NCBI RefSeq assembly: GCF_001659685.2
Contig: NZ_LXYE02000039.1
Coordinates: 45,787 to 109,786 of the forward strand
Source of the DNA: Labilibacter marinus
GTDB lineage: Bacteria; Bacteroidota; Bacteroidia; Bacteroidales; Marinilabiliaceae
Length of the DNA: 64,000 nt
Direction of reading: 5' to 3'
The notes under the pieces are model-generated. The model did not search any database, was not told the origin of the DNA, and worked only from the letters and a program-made list of their open reading frames with translations. Both the position numbers and the translations under genes were made by a program. Each line of letters starts with the position of its first letter. Position 1 is the first letter of the stretch. Positions 43,364-51,099 of this stretch are shown one piece after another.

Positions 43364-44818
43364 TTATCTAGGTAGGCCATTTATTAAGTAAAGCATGCTA
43401 CCTTCTTTTCGGCTGTTGGCCACATCGCTATTGGCTGTAGGGTCAGTAAATGGCGTTCCATCAGCTTTTTCCCAACCATGGTTTTGAGTAATTAATAAGA
43501 ATGAGCCATTTTTACCAATCACATCAGAAACATCTATCATACCTGTTATTTCCCAAGCTTTACTTGTATTGCCATATCCTTGAGAAGCGCCTTTGTCTTG
43601 GTCGCACTCCAATACAACTTTCAACTCTCCACTTTTAAGGTTATACTGATAAAGTCTGGCATAATGCTGTTTATCGCTATTGTCAAAATATCCATTCGGA
43701 TCTTCTTGAATGTAAGCGTAGTTCTCAGTAACGCAGATATTGTCAGGACTATGGAAAGCTTTTGCCTTACCATCCATTTTATCGCCATCTAAAACGCAAG
43801 TGATTTTTCCGCCTTTAGTAGGATCTTCATTATTTAGCTCTACCTTATATACTCTACCATAAATTGAGCCTTTACCAACTAAACCATCTTTTTTTCTTCC
43901 TGTCACACAGAAATATATCTCACGGTTATTGCCTGCAGAGCCTCTTCTCCAATCAATATCTTCTAAACGTGAAAAGCCCATAATACCTTTGGTTTTAGCC
44001 TCGGTATCTAATAAATCAATGCTTTTTTCTGTTAGTTCAACAAACTCCATGTCGTATGAAGTTCCTTCTTGCATATCTACTTCGTACATAATTCCGTCAG
44101 AAGTAACTTTTAAGCCATAAAGCTTCCCGTTTTCTAAATCGCCATGGTTTCCAACATACATACCTAATTGTCCAGAAGGTACTTCGTTATCACTATGGTC
44201 ATCGCCAATAAAAACAACTGTTTTTCCAGGGTATGCATTTTTACCTATAGCCACTGCGTTTTCAGTAGACCATTGTCCCATGGCAGTTAACATTTTTGGT
44301 AGGCTTGCATTGTTTGTACTGCGGTAAGGGTCTGTTAAGAATACACCTTTTGAGCTACCGCCCCATTCTCCACCAGACATATATAATGGTCCGAAACCAT
44401 GTTCCTCAGGAGTAATTAATGAACCACTACATTGTGCAGTTGCTGCAGTAGCACTAGCATTTAAGATATGCTCGCCCTTAACTGGAGCGAATGTTTCATC
44501 GAAGGTAATTCTGGCAATAGCATAATCAGCCTCAATATTATTAATTAAAGAAAAGGTGCCATTCTGGTTTTTTAAAAGACCAGCTCCATCAGCCATTGAG
44601 CCATAAACAAAGCTGGGTGACTCTTCTAGTTGATCTTCAGACGAAAGTATAGGATAAACCTTTAGTGTAGCAAAAGCATCATCCAGTTTTAGTAGGGTTG
44701 GTGTAGAAGAATGTGCCATTAGCTCAACCTTGGAGCTTTCGTTGTTATCATCTTCTGTGCAGGCAGCAAATAAAAAAGTTGTTGCTGCTAATAAAATCAT
44801 AGTTTTAAAATTCATCAT
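43364..44818 (-). CDS. PhoX/DUF839-like secreted lipoprotein
   Basis: 484 residues with a lipoprotein signal (TTFLFAAC, C20). The mature part is a beta-propeller-like protein with repeated aspartate-rich loops (FIGDDHSDNEVPSGQLGMYVG, LDGDKMDGKAKAFHSPDNICV), the pattern of DUF839/PhoX calcium- and iron-dependent phosphatases. The full PhoX active-site Cys/Glu set was not verified, so phosphatase activity is tentative. First gene of a two-gene unit with the di-haem peroxidase. Confidence 0.65.
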   Translation of the reverse strand: MMNFKTMILLAATTFLFAACTEDDNNESSKVELMAHSSTPTLLKLDDAFATLKVYPILSSEDQLEESPSFVYGSMADGAGLLKNQNGTFSLINNIEADYAIARITFDETFAPVKGEHILNASATAATAQCSGSLITPEEHGFGPLYMSGGEWGGSSKGVFLTDPYRSTNNASLPKMLTAMGQWSTENAVAIGKNAYPGKTVVFIGDDHSDNEVPSGQLGMYVGNHGDLENGKLYGLKVTSDGIMYEVDMQEGTSYDMEFVELTEKSIDLLDTEAKTKGIMGFSRLEDIDWRRGSAGNNREIYFCVTGRKKDGLVGKGSIYGRVYKVELNNEDPTKGGKITCVLDGDKMDGKAKAFHSPDNICVTENYAYIQEDPNGYFDNSDKQHYARLYQYNLKSGELKVVLECDQDKGASQGYGNTSKAWEITGMIDVSDVIGKNGSFLLITQNHGWEKADGTPFTDPTANSDVANSRKEGSMLYLINGLPR

Positions 44819-45104
44819 CTTTACAGTTTATTGTTTGCTGCAAAGTTGAGTTGTTAGTATAAAGGAAATATTAGCCTTGTGTTAGGGAATTGAAATTAAT
44901 AACAGACAAAAAAGTCTGAAATAGGAGTGCCTTGACTTTCTATTAACACGCAAAGAAGTGACGAATTGTCTAAGATGCCTGATGGTAAAGGAGCTGTTAG
45001 AAAGAGAAGCTTTAAGAAATCATGAAGTGGTCTGAAATGTTGTGAGGGTGATACGGCCTTAGGATTAAGTACAGCAATGCTGTTTTAACACGCTTTAACT
45101 TTTT
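44819..45104. other. Intergenic region left of sRNA candidate
   Basis: No open frame of note; AT-rich with no obvious structure. Confidence 0.35.
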
Positions 45105-45139
45105 TTTGTATCGCTTCACGCTATTATGCCTTACATTTG
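45105..45139 (+). promoter_or_regulatory. Promoter of candidate small RNA
   Basis: TTTG at 45105-45108 and TACATTTG (TAnnTTTG) at 45132-45139, 23 nt apart, on the + strand where no protein gene follows. Confidence 0.5.
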
Positions 45140-45145
45140 TCATGT

Positions 45146-45227
45146 AGATTTTTTTTCATAGATTTAGATTTGGTTAACAAAGCTGATTTTAAGGGTAAAG
45201 GATAGATGTTCCATCTATCCTTTTTTT
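45146..45227 (+). ncRNA. Candidate small RNA with own terminator
   Basis: Between two minus-strand genes, a + strand promoter is followed by about 80 nt and a near-ideal terminator: AAAGGATAGATG, TTC, CATCTATCCTTT, then T run (45197-45227). The T run is on the + strand only, and no + gene ends here. The stretch has no usable open frame (ATGTAG). The 5' end is estimated from the -7 box. Function unknown. Confidence 0.5.
45197..45227 (+). terminator. Terminator of the candidate small RNA
   Basis: 12-bp perfect stem, 3-nt loop, seven T. Confidence 0.9.
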
Positions 45228-45279
45228 ATGCCTTATATTTTAGGAAGATCAATGGAGGATAGGTTTTATAAAGATATAG

Positions 45280-45789
45280 TCAAATATAAAAGCGCCATAG
45301 TTTGTTAGCCCACACTTCGCCAGCATAGTCAATGCCTATTCTTCTATCGCGTTTGATCATGTGCTTTTTCTGAGGGTAAGTATCTTCAATCCAAATTCGT
45401 TGTGATGAATGAGTGTCTTCGCCATAAAAGCTTTTATCTATTTTCAATGCTTTGCCAACTCTGCCTGGACCAGAGATTTTATTTATACCTCTAATTAATA
45501 CTGCTTGGGGTTTGTTCTCAATTCCGCAAACAAAATTAAGCATCCAATGTATACCGTATATTAAATATACATATACTTTTCCGCCTTGGTGATACATTAC
45601 CTCTGTTCTGGCTGTTCGGCCTTTGCTAGCGTGGCAGGCCAAATCTTCTTCGCCACAGTAGGCCTCTGTTTCGGTAATTATTTTTCTGAGTTCAGTTCCA
45701 TCTTCAAATTTACGTACTAATGTTTTTCCTATGAGTTGTTGGGCTAACTCAACGGCATCTTGCTGAAGGAATTCAGAAGGGACTCTCAT
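45280..45789 (-). CDS. 3-methyladenine DNA glycosylase (AAG/MPG family)
   Basis: 169 residues, AAG family (unlike AlkA or Tag). Motifs: GKTLVRKF, ITETEAYCGEEDLACHASKGRTART with the catalytic Glu of the TEAY motif, VYLIYGIHWMLNFVCG, and ISGPGRVGKALKID. It removes alkylated or deaminated purines from DNA. Shorter than the usual 190-210 residues at the C terminus, but core motifs are complete. Downstream of the deaminase gene by 13 nt; probably one operon. Confidence 0.92.
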   Translation of the reverse strand: MRVPSEFLQQDAVELAQQLIGKTLVRKFEDGTELRKIITETEAYCGEEDLACHASKGRTARTEVMYHQGGKVYVYLIYGIHWMLNFVCGIENKPQAVLIRGINKISGPGRVGKALKIDKSFYGEDTHSSQRIWIEDTYPQKKHMIKRDRRIGIDYAGEVWANKLWRFYI

Positions 45790-45801
45790 CTGTAACTAAT
45801 A

Positions 45802-46272
45802 TTAGTATTCGATTTTCTCGTCGGTATCTTGCCATAGCTTAAAAGCTTTAAATGCCTCTGCATTCATTAGGGGAATAGACTTTAAACTTCTTTCGTGAAT
45901 AGGTTTATCTATTTCTTGATAAATGAAATCATCACTAAAGCCTATTTTGTCTGCATCCTTTTTAGTATTGCCATAGTACATGGTGTCTATCTTGGCCCAA
46001 TAAATAGCTCCCAAGCACATTGGGCAAGGTTCGCATGATGTATATATAGTGCACCCTGATAAATCAAAATTACCTAGATTCTTCGAAGCATTTCTAATGG
46101 CGGTAACTTCGGCGTGAGCAGTAGGGTCGTTGTTGGTGGTAACTTGGTTAAATCCTTCTGCAAGTATTTTATCGTTTTTTACAATAACGGCTCCAAATGG
46201 ACCTCCTCCATTTTTCACATTCTCAATAGAAAGCTCAATAGCTCGTTGCATATATTCTTGATGATTGCTCAT
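45802..46272 (-). CDS. guaD: Guanine deaminase (cytidine-deaminase fold)
   Basis: 156 residues. Zinc site HAEVTAIRNA (His-Ala-Glu) and EPCPMCLGAIYWA, with the C-terminal GFSDDFIYQEIDKPIHERS tail that distinguishes GuaD-type guanine deaminases from TadA. Converts guanine to xanthine. First gene of a two-gene unit with the 3-methyladenine glycosylase, which would link purine handling and base repair (inference). Confidence 0.9.
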   Translation of the reverse strand: MSNHQEYMQRAIELSIENVKNGGGPFGAVIVKNDKILAEGFNQVTTNNDPTAHAEVTAIRNASKNLGNFDLSGCTIYTSCEPCPMCLGAIYWAKIDTMYYGNTKKDADKIGFSDDFIYQEIDKPIHERSLKSIPLMNAEAFKAFKLWQDTDEKIEY

Positions 46273-46461
46273 ATTTTAATTTTTAGGTAAGGACAAATAT
46301 AAGTAATGAATCTAGTATTAATATACCATCATGAGGAAAGAAATAGTACTGTTGATAACTATGCAGCTCATTAATAAAAGAAATATCCTAAGTGTATCAT
46401 ATTGAGTAGGCTTGCATATATGCATGTAATTGAAAAAGTTGTTGATATTTTTTAATTTTTA

Positions 46462-46493
46462 TTGGGTAGATATAAAAATTAACTGTACTTTTG
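46462..46493 (+). promoter_or_regulatory. Promoter of rplM-rpsI
   Basis: TTG (46462-46464) and TACTTTTG (46486-46493) with a 21-nt spacer, a textbook Bacteroidota promoter. Confidence 0.7.
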
Positions 46494-46499
46494 CGCCCG

Positions 46500-46661
46500 A
46501 TTATTATTTGTGCCGAACAGATTAAGACGATATAACTGAGGGATTTATAAGCATATCTTCGATGGGAAGTTGATATCTATGATCTTGTCAGATAGATTGT
46601 TATGCTGTTTGAAACTGTATATTGTAATAATTTTTAGTTTAATTTTTTAACAAAGAAGACT
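46500..46661 (+). promoter_or_regulatory. Leader of rplM, possible autoregulatory RNA
   Basis: About 160 nt of 5' leader. AGCATA (46550-46555) can pair with TATGCT (46601-46606), enclosing ATCTAT (46575-46580) with ATAGAT (46592-46597). Ribosomal-protein leaders often bind their own product; this one is only a proposal. Confidence 0.35.
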
Positions 46662-47117
46662 GTGAATACTTTAAGTTACAAAACAGTATCGGCAAACAAA
46701 GCAACCGCTAACAAAGAGTGGGTTGTAGTAGATGCAAAAGACATGATTGTAGGTCGTTTGGCTTCGAAGGTAGCAAAGTTGCTACGTGGTAAGTACAAGC
46801 CTAACTATACACCTCATGTAGACTGCGGAGATAATGTAATTATTATCAACGCTGACAAGGTTCGTTTAACAGGAAACAAGTGGGAAGGTAGAACATTCTT
46901 TTATCACTCAGGTTATCCGGGTGGACGTACTGATGTTACTCCTGCACAATTGTTTGCAAAAAGTCCTGAGAGACTTGTAGAGAGAGCTGTAAAAGGTATG
47001 TTGCCTAAAAATCGTTTGGGTAGTCAATTATTCAGAAACCTATTTGTGTTTGCTGGACCTGAACACAAACAAGAAGCGCAAAAACCAAAAACAATTGATT
47101 TAAACTTATATAAGTAA
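46662..47117 (+). CDS. rplM: 50S ribosomal protein L13
   Basis: 151 residues from a GTG start. L13 features: WVVVDAKDMIVGRLASKVAKLLRGK, YTPHVDCGDNVIIINADKV, FFYHSGYPGG, and MLPKNRLGSQLFRNLFVF. It binds 23S rRNA early in assembly. Its stop overlaps the rpsI start (TAATG), the conserved rplM-rpsI pair. Confidence 0.97.
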   Translation: MNTLSYKTVSANKATANKEWVVVDAKDMIVGRLASKVAKLLRGKYKPNYTPHVDCGDNVIIINADKVRLTGNKWEGRTFFYHSGYPGGRTDVTPAQLFAKSPERLVERAVKGMLPKNRLGSQLFRNLFVFAGPEHKQEAQKPKTIDLNLYK

Positions 47118-47122
47118 TGGGT

Positions 47123-47509
47123 ATGGAAGTAACAAACGCAATTGGTAGAAGAAAAGCTGCTGTGGCTCGTATTTATTTGGGTGAAGGTAAAGGTCAAATT
47201 ACCGTAAACAAGCGTGATCTTAAGGATTACTTTCCATCGCCTATCTTACAGTATATCGTAACTCAACCTTTAGCTACTTTAGGAGTTGCTGAAAACTACG
47301 ATATCAAAGTTAATATCTACGGTGGTGGTATTAAAGGACAAGCGGAAGCTATTAGATTAGCTATCTCTCGTGCACTAGTTAAAATTAACGAAGAAGATAA
47401 GCCTGCTTTAAAAGCACAAGGATTTATGACTCGCGACGCTAGAGTTGTTGAGCGTAAAAAACCTGGTCAGCCTAAAGCACGTAAGAAATTTCAATTTAGT
47501 AAGCGTTAA
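47123..47509 (+). CDS. rpsI: 30S ribosomal protein S9
   Basis: 128 residues from the second ATG (MEVTNAIGRRKAAVARI), which fits family length; the first ATG at 47117 overlaps the rplM stop and may be used instead. S9 features: GIKGQAEAIRLAISRAL and the basic C-terminal tail RKKPGQPKARKKFQFSKR that reaches the P-site. Confidence 0.97.
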   Translation: MEVTNAIGRRKAAVARIYLGEGKGQITVNKRDLKDYFPSPILQYIVTQPLATLGVAENYDIKVNIYGGGIKGQAEAIRLAISRALVKINEEDKPALKAQGFMTRDARVVERKKPGQPKARKKFQFSKR

Positions 47510-47595
47510 TATTTTTCGGGTGCGTTTAGTATCTAAATTCACAAGATTCTCTTTGGAGTTGAAAGTGAAAAGTGATAAAGTTGAAAGTGTACTAC

Positions 47596-47610
47596 ACTTT
47601 ATAAACTTTA
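47596..47610. repeat. AACTTT-type intergenic repeat, copy 2
   Basis: ACTTTATAAACTTTA, identical to 38892-38906, within a GAAAGT/ACTTT-rich stretch (47556-47635) between rpsI and rpsB. Confidence 0.5.
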
Positions 47611-47689
47611 GGCTTTACGAACTTTTGAACTAAAGACGGCTACTTGGGGATTGTATTTACAGAATGTAAACGACTTTAAAAAAAAGAAA

Positions 47690-48523
47690 ATGGCAAGAAC
47701 AAATTTCGATGAGTTATTAGAGGCTGGAGTACACTTCGGTCACCTAAAAAGAAAGTGGAACCCAGCAATGGCTCCTTATATTTTTATGGAGCGTAATGGT
47801 ATCCACATTATCGATTTACATAAAACAGTTGCAAAGATTGAAGATGCAGCTGAAGCATTAAAGCAGATTGCAAGATCTGGACGCAAAATTTTATTTGTTG
47901 CTACTAAAAAGCAAGCAAAAGAAATTATTGCTGAAAAAATGAAAGGCATTAACATGCCTTACGTTGTAGAGCGTTGGTCAGGTGGTATGTTGACTAACTT
48001 CCCTACTATTCGTAAAGCAGTTAAAAAAATGGGTTCTATCGATAAAATGATGGCTGACCCAACTGCCTGGAAAAACCTTTCGAAAAGAGAGCGCTTACAA
48101 ATTACTCGTCAGAGAGCTAAATTAGAGAAAACATTAGGTAGTATTGCTGACTTAACTCGTCTTCCAGCTGCTATGTTCGTTATTGATGTAATGAAAGAGC
48201 ACATTGCTGTACGTGAGGCTAAAAAGCTTAATATTCCTGTGTTTGGTGTGGTTGATACTAACTCTGATCCTTCAGAATTAGACTATGTAATTCCAGCTAA
48301 TGATGATGCTACTAAGTCTATCGAATTAATCACTGATATTATGGTGAAAGCTATAAGCGAAGGATTAAGCGAAAGAAAAGTAGAGCGCGAAAATGAAGCT
48401 GCAGCTAAAAAAGATAGAGCCGCTAAAAAAAGTGAGCCTAAAAAAGAAGCTGCTAAAAAAGTTGAGGTAGCTGCTGAAAAAGCTCCTGAAGCTCCAGCTA
48501 AAGAAGAAGGTAAAACTGAATAA
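47690..48523 (+). CDS. rpsB: 30S ribosomal protein S2
   Basis: 277 residues from the ATG at 47690 (MARTNFDELLEAGVHFGH); a TTG form at 47651 is untypical. S2 core includes HFGHLKRKWNPAMAPYIFMER and VVDTNSDPSELDYVIPANDDA. The C-terminal 45 residues are an Ala/Lys/Glu-rich extension (KKSEPKKEAAKKVEVAAEK) frequent in Bacteroidota. tsf follows in the usual order. Confidence 0.97.
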   Translation: MARTNFDELLEAGVHFGHLKRKWNPAMAPYIFMERNGIHIIDLHKTVAKIEDAAEALKQIARSGRKILFVATKKQAKEIIAEKMKGINMPYVVERWSGGMLTNFPTIRKAVKKMGSIDKMMADPTAWKNLSKRERLQITRQRAKLEKTLGSIADLTRLPAAMFVIDVMKEHIAVREAKKLNIPVFGVVDTNSDPSELDYVIPANDDATKSIELITDIMVKAISEGLSERKVERENEAAAKKDRAAKKSEPKKEAAKKVEVAAEKAPEAPAKEEGKTE

Positions 48524-48553
48524 TTGATTTAATCATCTTAAATAGATAATATC

Positions 48554-49378
48554 ATGGCGATTAAAGCTGCTGATGTAAGCAAACTCAGAAAAATGACCGG
48601 TGCCGGTATGATGGACTGTAAAAAGGCATTAACCGAAACTGATGGAGATTTCGACGCTGCTGTTGAAATTATCCGTAAAAAAGGTCAAGCAATGGCTAAT
48701 AAGCGTGCCGACCGTGAAACTACGGAAGGTTCATCTAGAGCTAAAGTAAGTGCCGACGGTAAAAAAGGTGCTGTTTTAATTTTAAAATGTGAAACAGACT
48801 TTGTTGGTAAAAACGAAAGTTTTGTTGCTTTGGCGGATTCAATCCTTGAAACAGCGCTTAATAGCGATGTTACTTCTAAGGAAGCGATCCTTGATTTAGA
48901 AATGAATGGTGCAGCTGTAAAAGATGTAATCACTGAGCAAATTGGTGTTATCGGTGAAAAAATCGAAATTGAAGATTACGCTGTGATTTCTGCTGAAAAA
49001 GTAATCCCTTATATCCACCCAGGAAGTCAACTTTCTGTAATCGTTGGTTTTAACCAAGCTGATTTCGAAGAGCAAGCGGGTAAGGATGTAGCAATGCAAG
49101 TTGCTGCAATGGCGCCAGTAGGTGTTGATAAGGAGTCTGTGCCAGCTGACATTGTTGAAACTGAATTAAGAATTGGTAGAGAAAAAGCAAAAGAAGAAGG
49201 TAAGCCTGAAGCTATGCTTGATAAAATTGCACAAGGTCGTTTAGGTAAATTCTTTAAAGAATCTACACTACTTGAGCAAGCTTTTGTTAAAGACAACAAA
49301 AAGTCTATCAAACAATATCTTAATGAAACAAGTGCAGGTTTAACTGTTACTGAGTTTAAGCGTTTTTCTTTAAGCTAA
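48554..49378 (+). CDS. tsf: Elongation factor Ts
   Basis: 274 residues: N-terminal UBA-like domain (VSKLRKMTGAGMMDCKKALTE), the TDFVGKNESFVALA segment that contacts EF-Tu, and IHPGSQLSVIVGFNQA. It is the guanine-nucleotide exchange factor of EF-Tu. Second gene of rpsB-tsf, closed by a terminator. Confidence 0.97.
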   Translation: MAIKAADVSKLRKMTGAGMMDCKKALTETDGDFDAAVEIIRKKGQAMANKRADRETTEGSSRAKVSADGKKGAVLILKCETDFVGKNESFVALADSILETALNSDVTSKEAILDLEMNGAAVKDVITEQIGVIGEKIEIEDYAVISAEKVIPYIHPGSQLSVIVGFNQADFEEQAGKDVAMQVAAMAPVGVDKESVPADIVETELRIGREKAKEEGKPEAMLDKIAQGRLGKFFKESTLLEQAFVKDNKKSIKQYLNETSAGLTVTEFKRFSLS

Positions 49379-49403
49379 TTAGTTTTACGCTTTACAATAT
49401 ATT

Positions 49404-49438
49404 ATCCCGACCTGCATTGCAGTGTCGGGATTTTTTTT
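49404..49438 (+). terminator. Terminator of rpsB-tsf
   Basis: ATCCCGAC and GTCGGGAT with a nested CTGC/GCAG stem, then eight T. Confidence 0.9.
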
Positions 49439-49466
49439 GATTTATTGCCATATAATAATGTAGAAG

Positions 49467-50201
49467 ATGCAAAAAGCAGATAAAAGCTTCTTTCGAAAAA
49501 TAATTAACCTATCAGGAAAAGCCATAAATCAATATAAGATGATTGAAGCCAATGATCGGGTATTGGTAGCGGTGTCTGGAGGTAAAGATTCCCTTTCGTT
49601 ATTAGATATATTGGTAGAACGCCGTAAATTTTTGCCTATTGATTATGAGATACACGCCATTCATGTTATTACAGATGATGTGCCTTACGAGATAGATAAA
49701 GACTTTTTAGCTCGTTTTTGTATCGAACTGGATGTCACCTTGCATTTAATCACAACACATGCAGGTATAGAAGAGAAGTCTGATAAAAAGCCTTGTTTCA
49801 CCTGCTCTTGGAATAGACGTAAAGAACTTTTTGATTTTGCTCGGAAAAACGGTTTTAAGAAGGTAGCTTTTGGTCACCATTTAGATGATGCCATCGAAAC
49901 CTTAATGATGAATATGCTGATGCATGCAAACATATCTTCTATACCAGGTAAATTGTCTATGTTTAATGGGGATATAGAGGTTATTAGGCCTCTAATTTTC
50001 CTGACCAATGCAGAGATGATCAGATATTCAGAAATGAAGGAATTTGTATCCTTAAAAAAGGAATGTCCTTACGAAGATCACACGATGCGATATGCAACCC
50101 GTCAAATGATTCATCAATTCGAGAAGCTCAACCCTCAGGCTCGGATCAATCTTTTTAAAAGTATGAGTAATATTGATGAAGAATACTTGCCTAAAGTTTA
50201 A
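49467..50201 (+). CDS. ttcA: TtcA-like tRNA 2-thiolation PP-loop ATPase
   Basis: 244 residues. P-loop VAVSGGKDSLSLL (about 33-45), CFTC (about 111-114) in the place of the Fe-S cysteines, and GHHLDDAIETLMMN. TtcA makes 2-thiocytidine at position 32 of some tRNAs. TtcA normally shows a second CxxC; here the C-terminal cysteine is in KKECPYE, so only part of the cluster site is plain and a TtuA-like or related role is possible. A methyltransferase gene follows. Confidence 0.82.
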   Translation: MQKADKSFFRKIINLSGKAINQYKMIEANDRVLVAVSGGKDSLSLLDILVERRKFLPIDYEIHAIHVITDDVPYEIDKDFLARFCIELDVTLHLITTHAGIEEKSDKKPCFTCSWNRRKELFDFARKNGFKKVAFGHHLDDAIETLMMNMLMHANISSIPGKLSMFNGDIEVIRPLIFLTNAEMIRYSEMKEFVSLKKECPYEDHTMRYATRQMIHQFEKLNPQARINLFKSMSNIDEEYLPKV

Positions 50202-50237
50202 AGATTTACTTCTTTTAAATATTAATTGACTCGTGAT

Positions 50238-51023
50238 ATGCTCAGGTTTCTCATTTGGCTCACTATTAAATTCATCAATGCTAGTTATAAGTTTTTCAAT
50301 TTCTGCTGGAAGCGCTTAGTATGGTTCGACTCTGTTGTTGAAGGCTTTTGGTTATCCGTATTGTCTGAGGATGAGTTGAATAAATCGATTATTAGTTTTT
50401 ATAAGAGGAATAAGCAATATACCCAAGATGAGCAGACAACAAAAGGTTTGTTTAATTGGGAGAAGAATATTGCCAATAATATTCCCATTAAAAATGCACG
50501 AATTGTTGTACTTGGAGCAGGAGGAGGGCGTGAGTGTTTAGCTTTAAACCGTTTAGGGTATAAGTTGAGTGGATATGAGAGCGATAAAAAAATGGTAGAG
50601 TATGCCCAAAAGTATTTTGCTAATCTAGAGATAGATATCGCTTTTAATCATATCCCAATAAATACAATTCCTCATTCAAAATGTGATATTTTTTGGTTTG
50701 GTTGGGGCATGTACACGCATATCTTTAGTCAAGAGAGAAGAGTTCAGATGCTTTGTGATGTAAAGAAGCAAATACCACAAAATGGTTATATCATTATCTC
50801 CTATTGGAAGGAAAATAGAGAATTTACTAGAAGAAAGATAATAGAGAATATGACAAAAAAAATAAACCGTCGTCCTGTGGAAGCAGGTGAAGGTTTTAGA
50901 AATGGTTTTTGGACCAAACGATTTACCCCCGATCAAATTAAAGAAGAAGCAGCATTGGTTCAATTAAAAGTGGTTCATATAAGTGAAGTTGAATATGGGC
51001 ATGCAATACTTGCACCACAATAA
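50238..51023 (+). CDS. Class I SAM-dependent methyltransferase
   Basis: About 261 residues from the ATG at 50238 (a TTG at 50226 is possible). SAM-binding motif I is ARIVVLGAGGGRECLAL, motif II GYESDKKMVEYA, and KCDIFWFGWGMYTHIF carries motif IV. An N-terminal helical segment of about 75 residues precedes the domain. No clear substrate; it follows ttcA by 36 nt and may be co-expressed. Confidence 0.85.
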   Translation: MLRFLIWLTIKFINASYKFFNFCWKRLVWFDSVVEGFWLSVLSEDELNKSIISFYKRNKQYTQDEQTTKGLFNWEKNIANNIPIKNARIVVLGAGGGRECLALNRLGYKLSGYESDKKMVEYAQKYFANLEIDIAFNHIPINTIPHSKCDIFWFGWGMYTHIFSQERRVQMLCDVKKQIPQNGYIIISYWKENREFTRRKIIENMTKKINRRPVEAGEGFRNGFWTKRFTPDQIKEEAALVQLKVVHISEVEYGHAILAPQ

Positions 51024-51032
51024 TTTCACACA

Positions 51033-51061
51033 ATAAAAGCAGCCCATCTGGCTGCTTTTAT
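51033..51061. terminator. Bidirectional terminator between methyltransferase and glyS
   Basis: ATAAAAGCAGC, 7-nt loop, GCTGCTTTTAT; both strands have flanking A/T runs. Confidence 0.8.
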
Positions 51062-51099
51062 ACTTTCAACTAGGAACTTTTAACTTTCAAACTCCTAGT

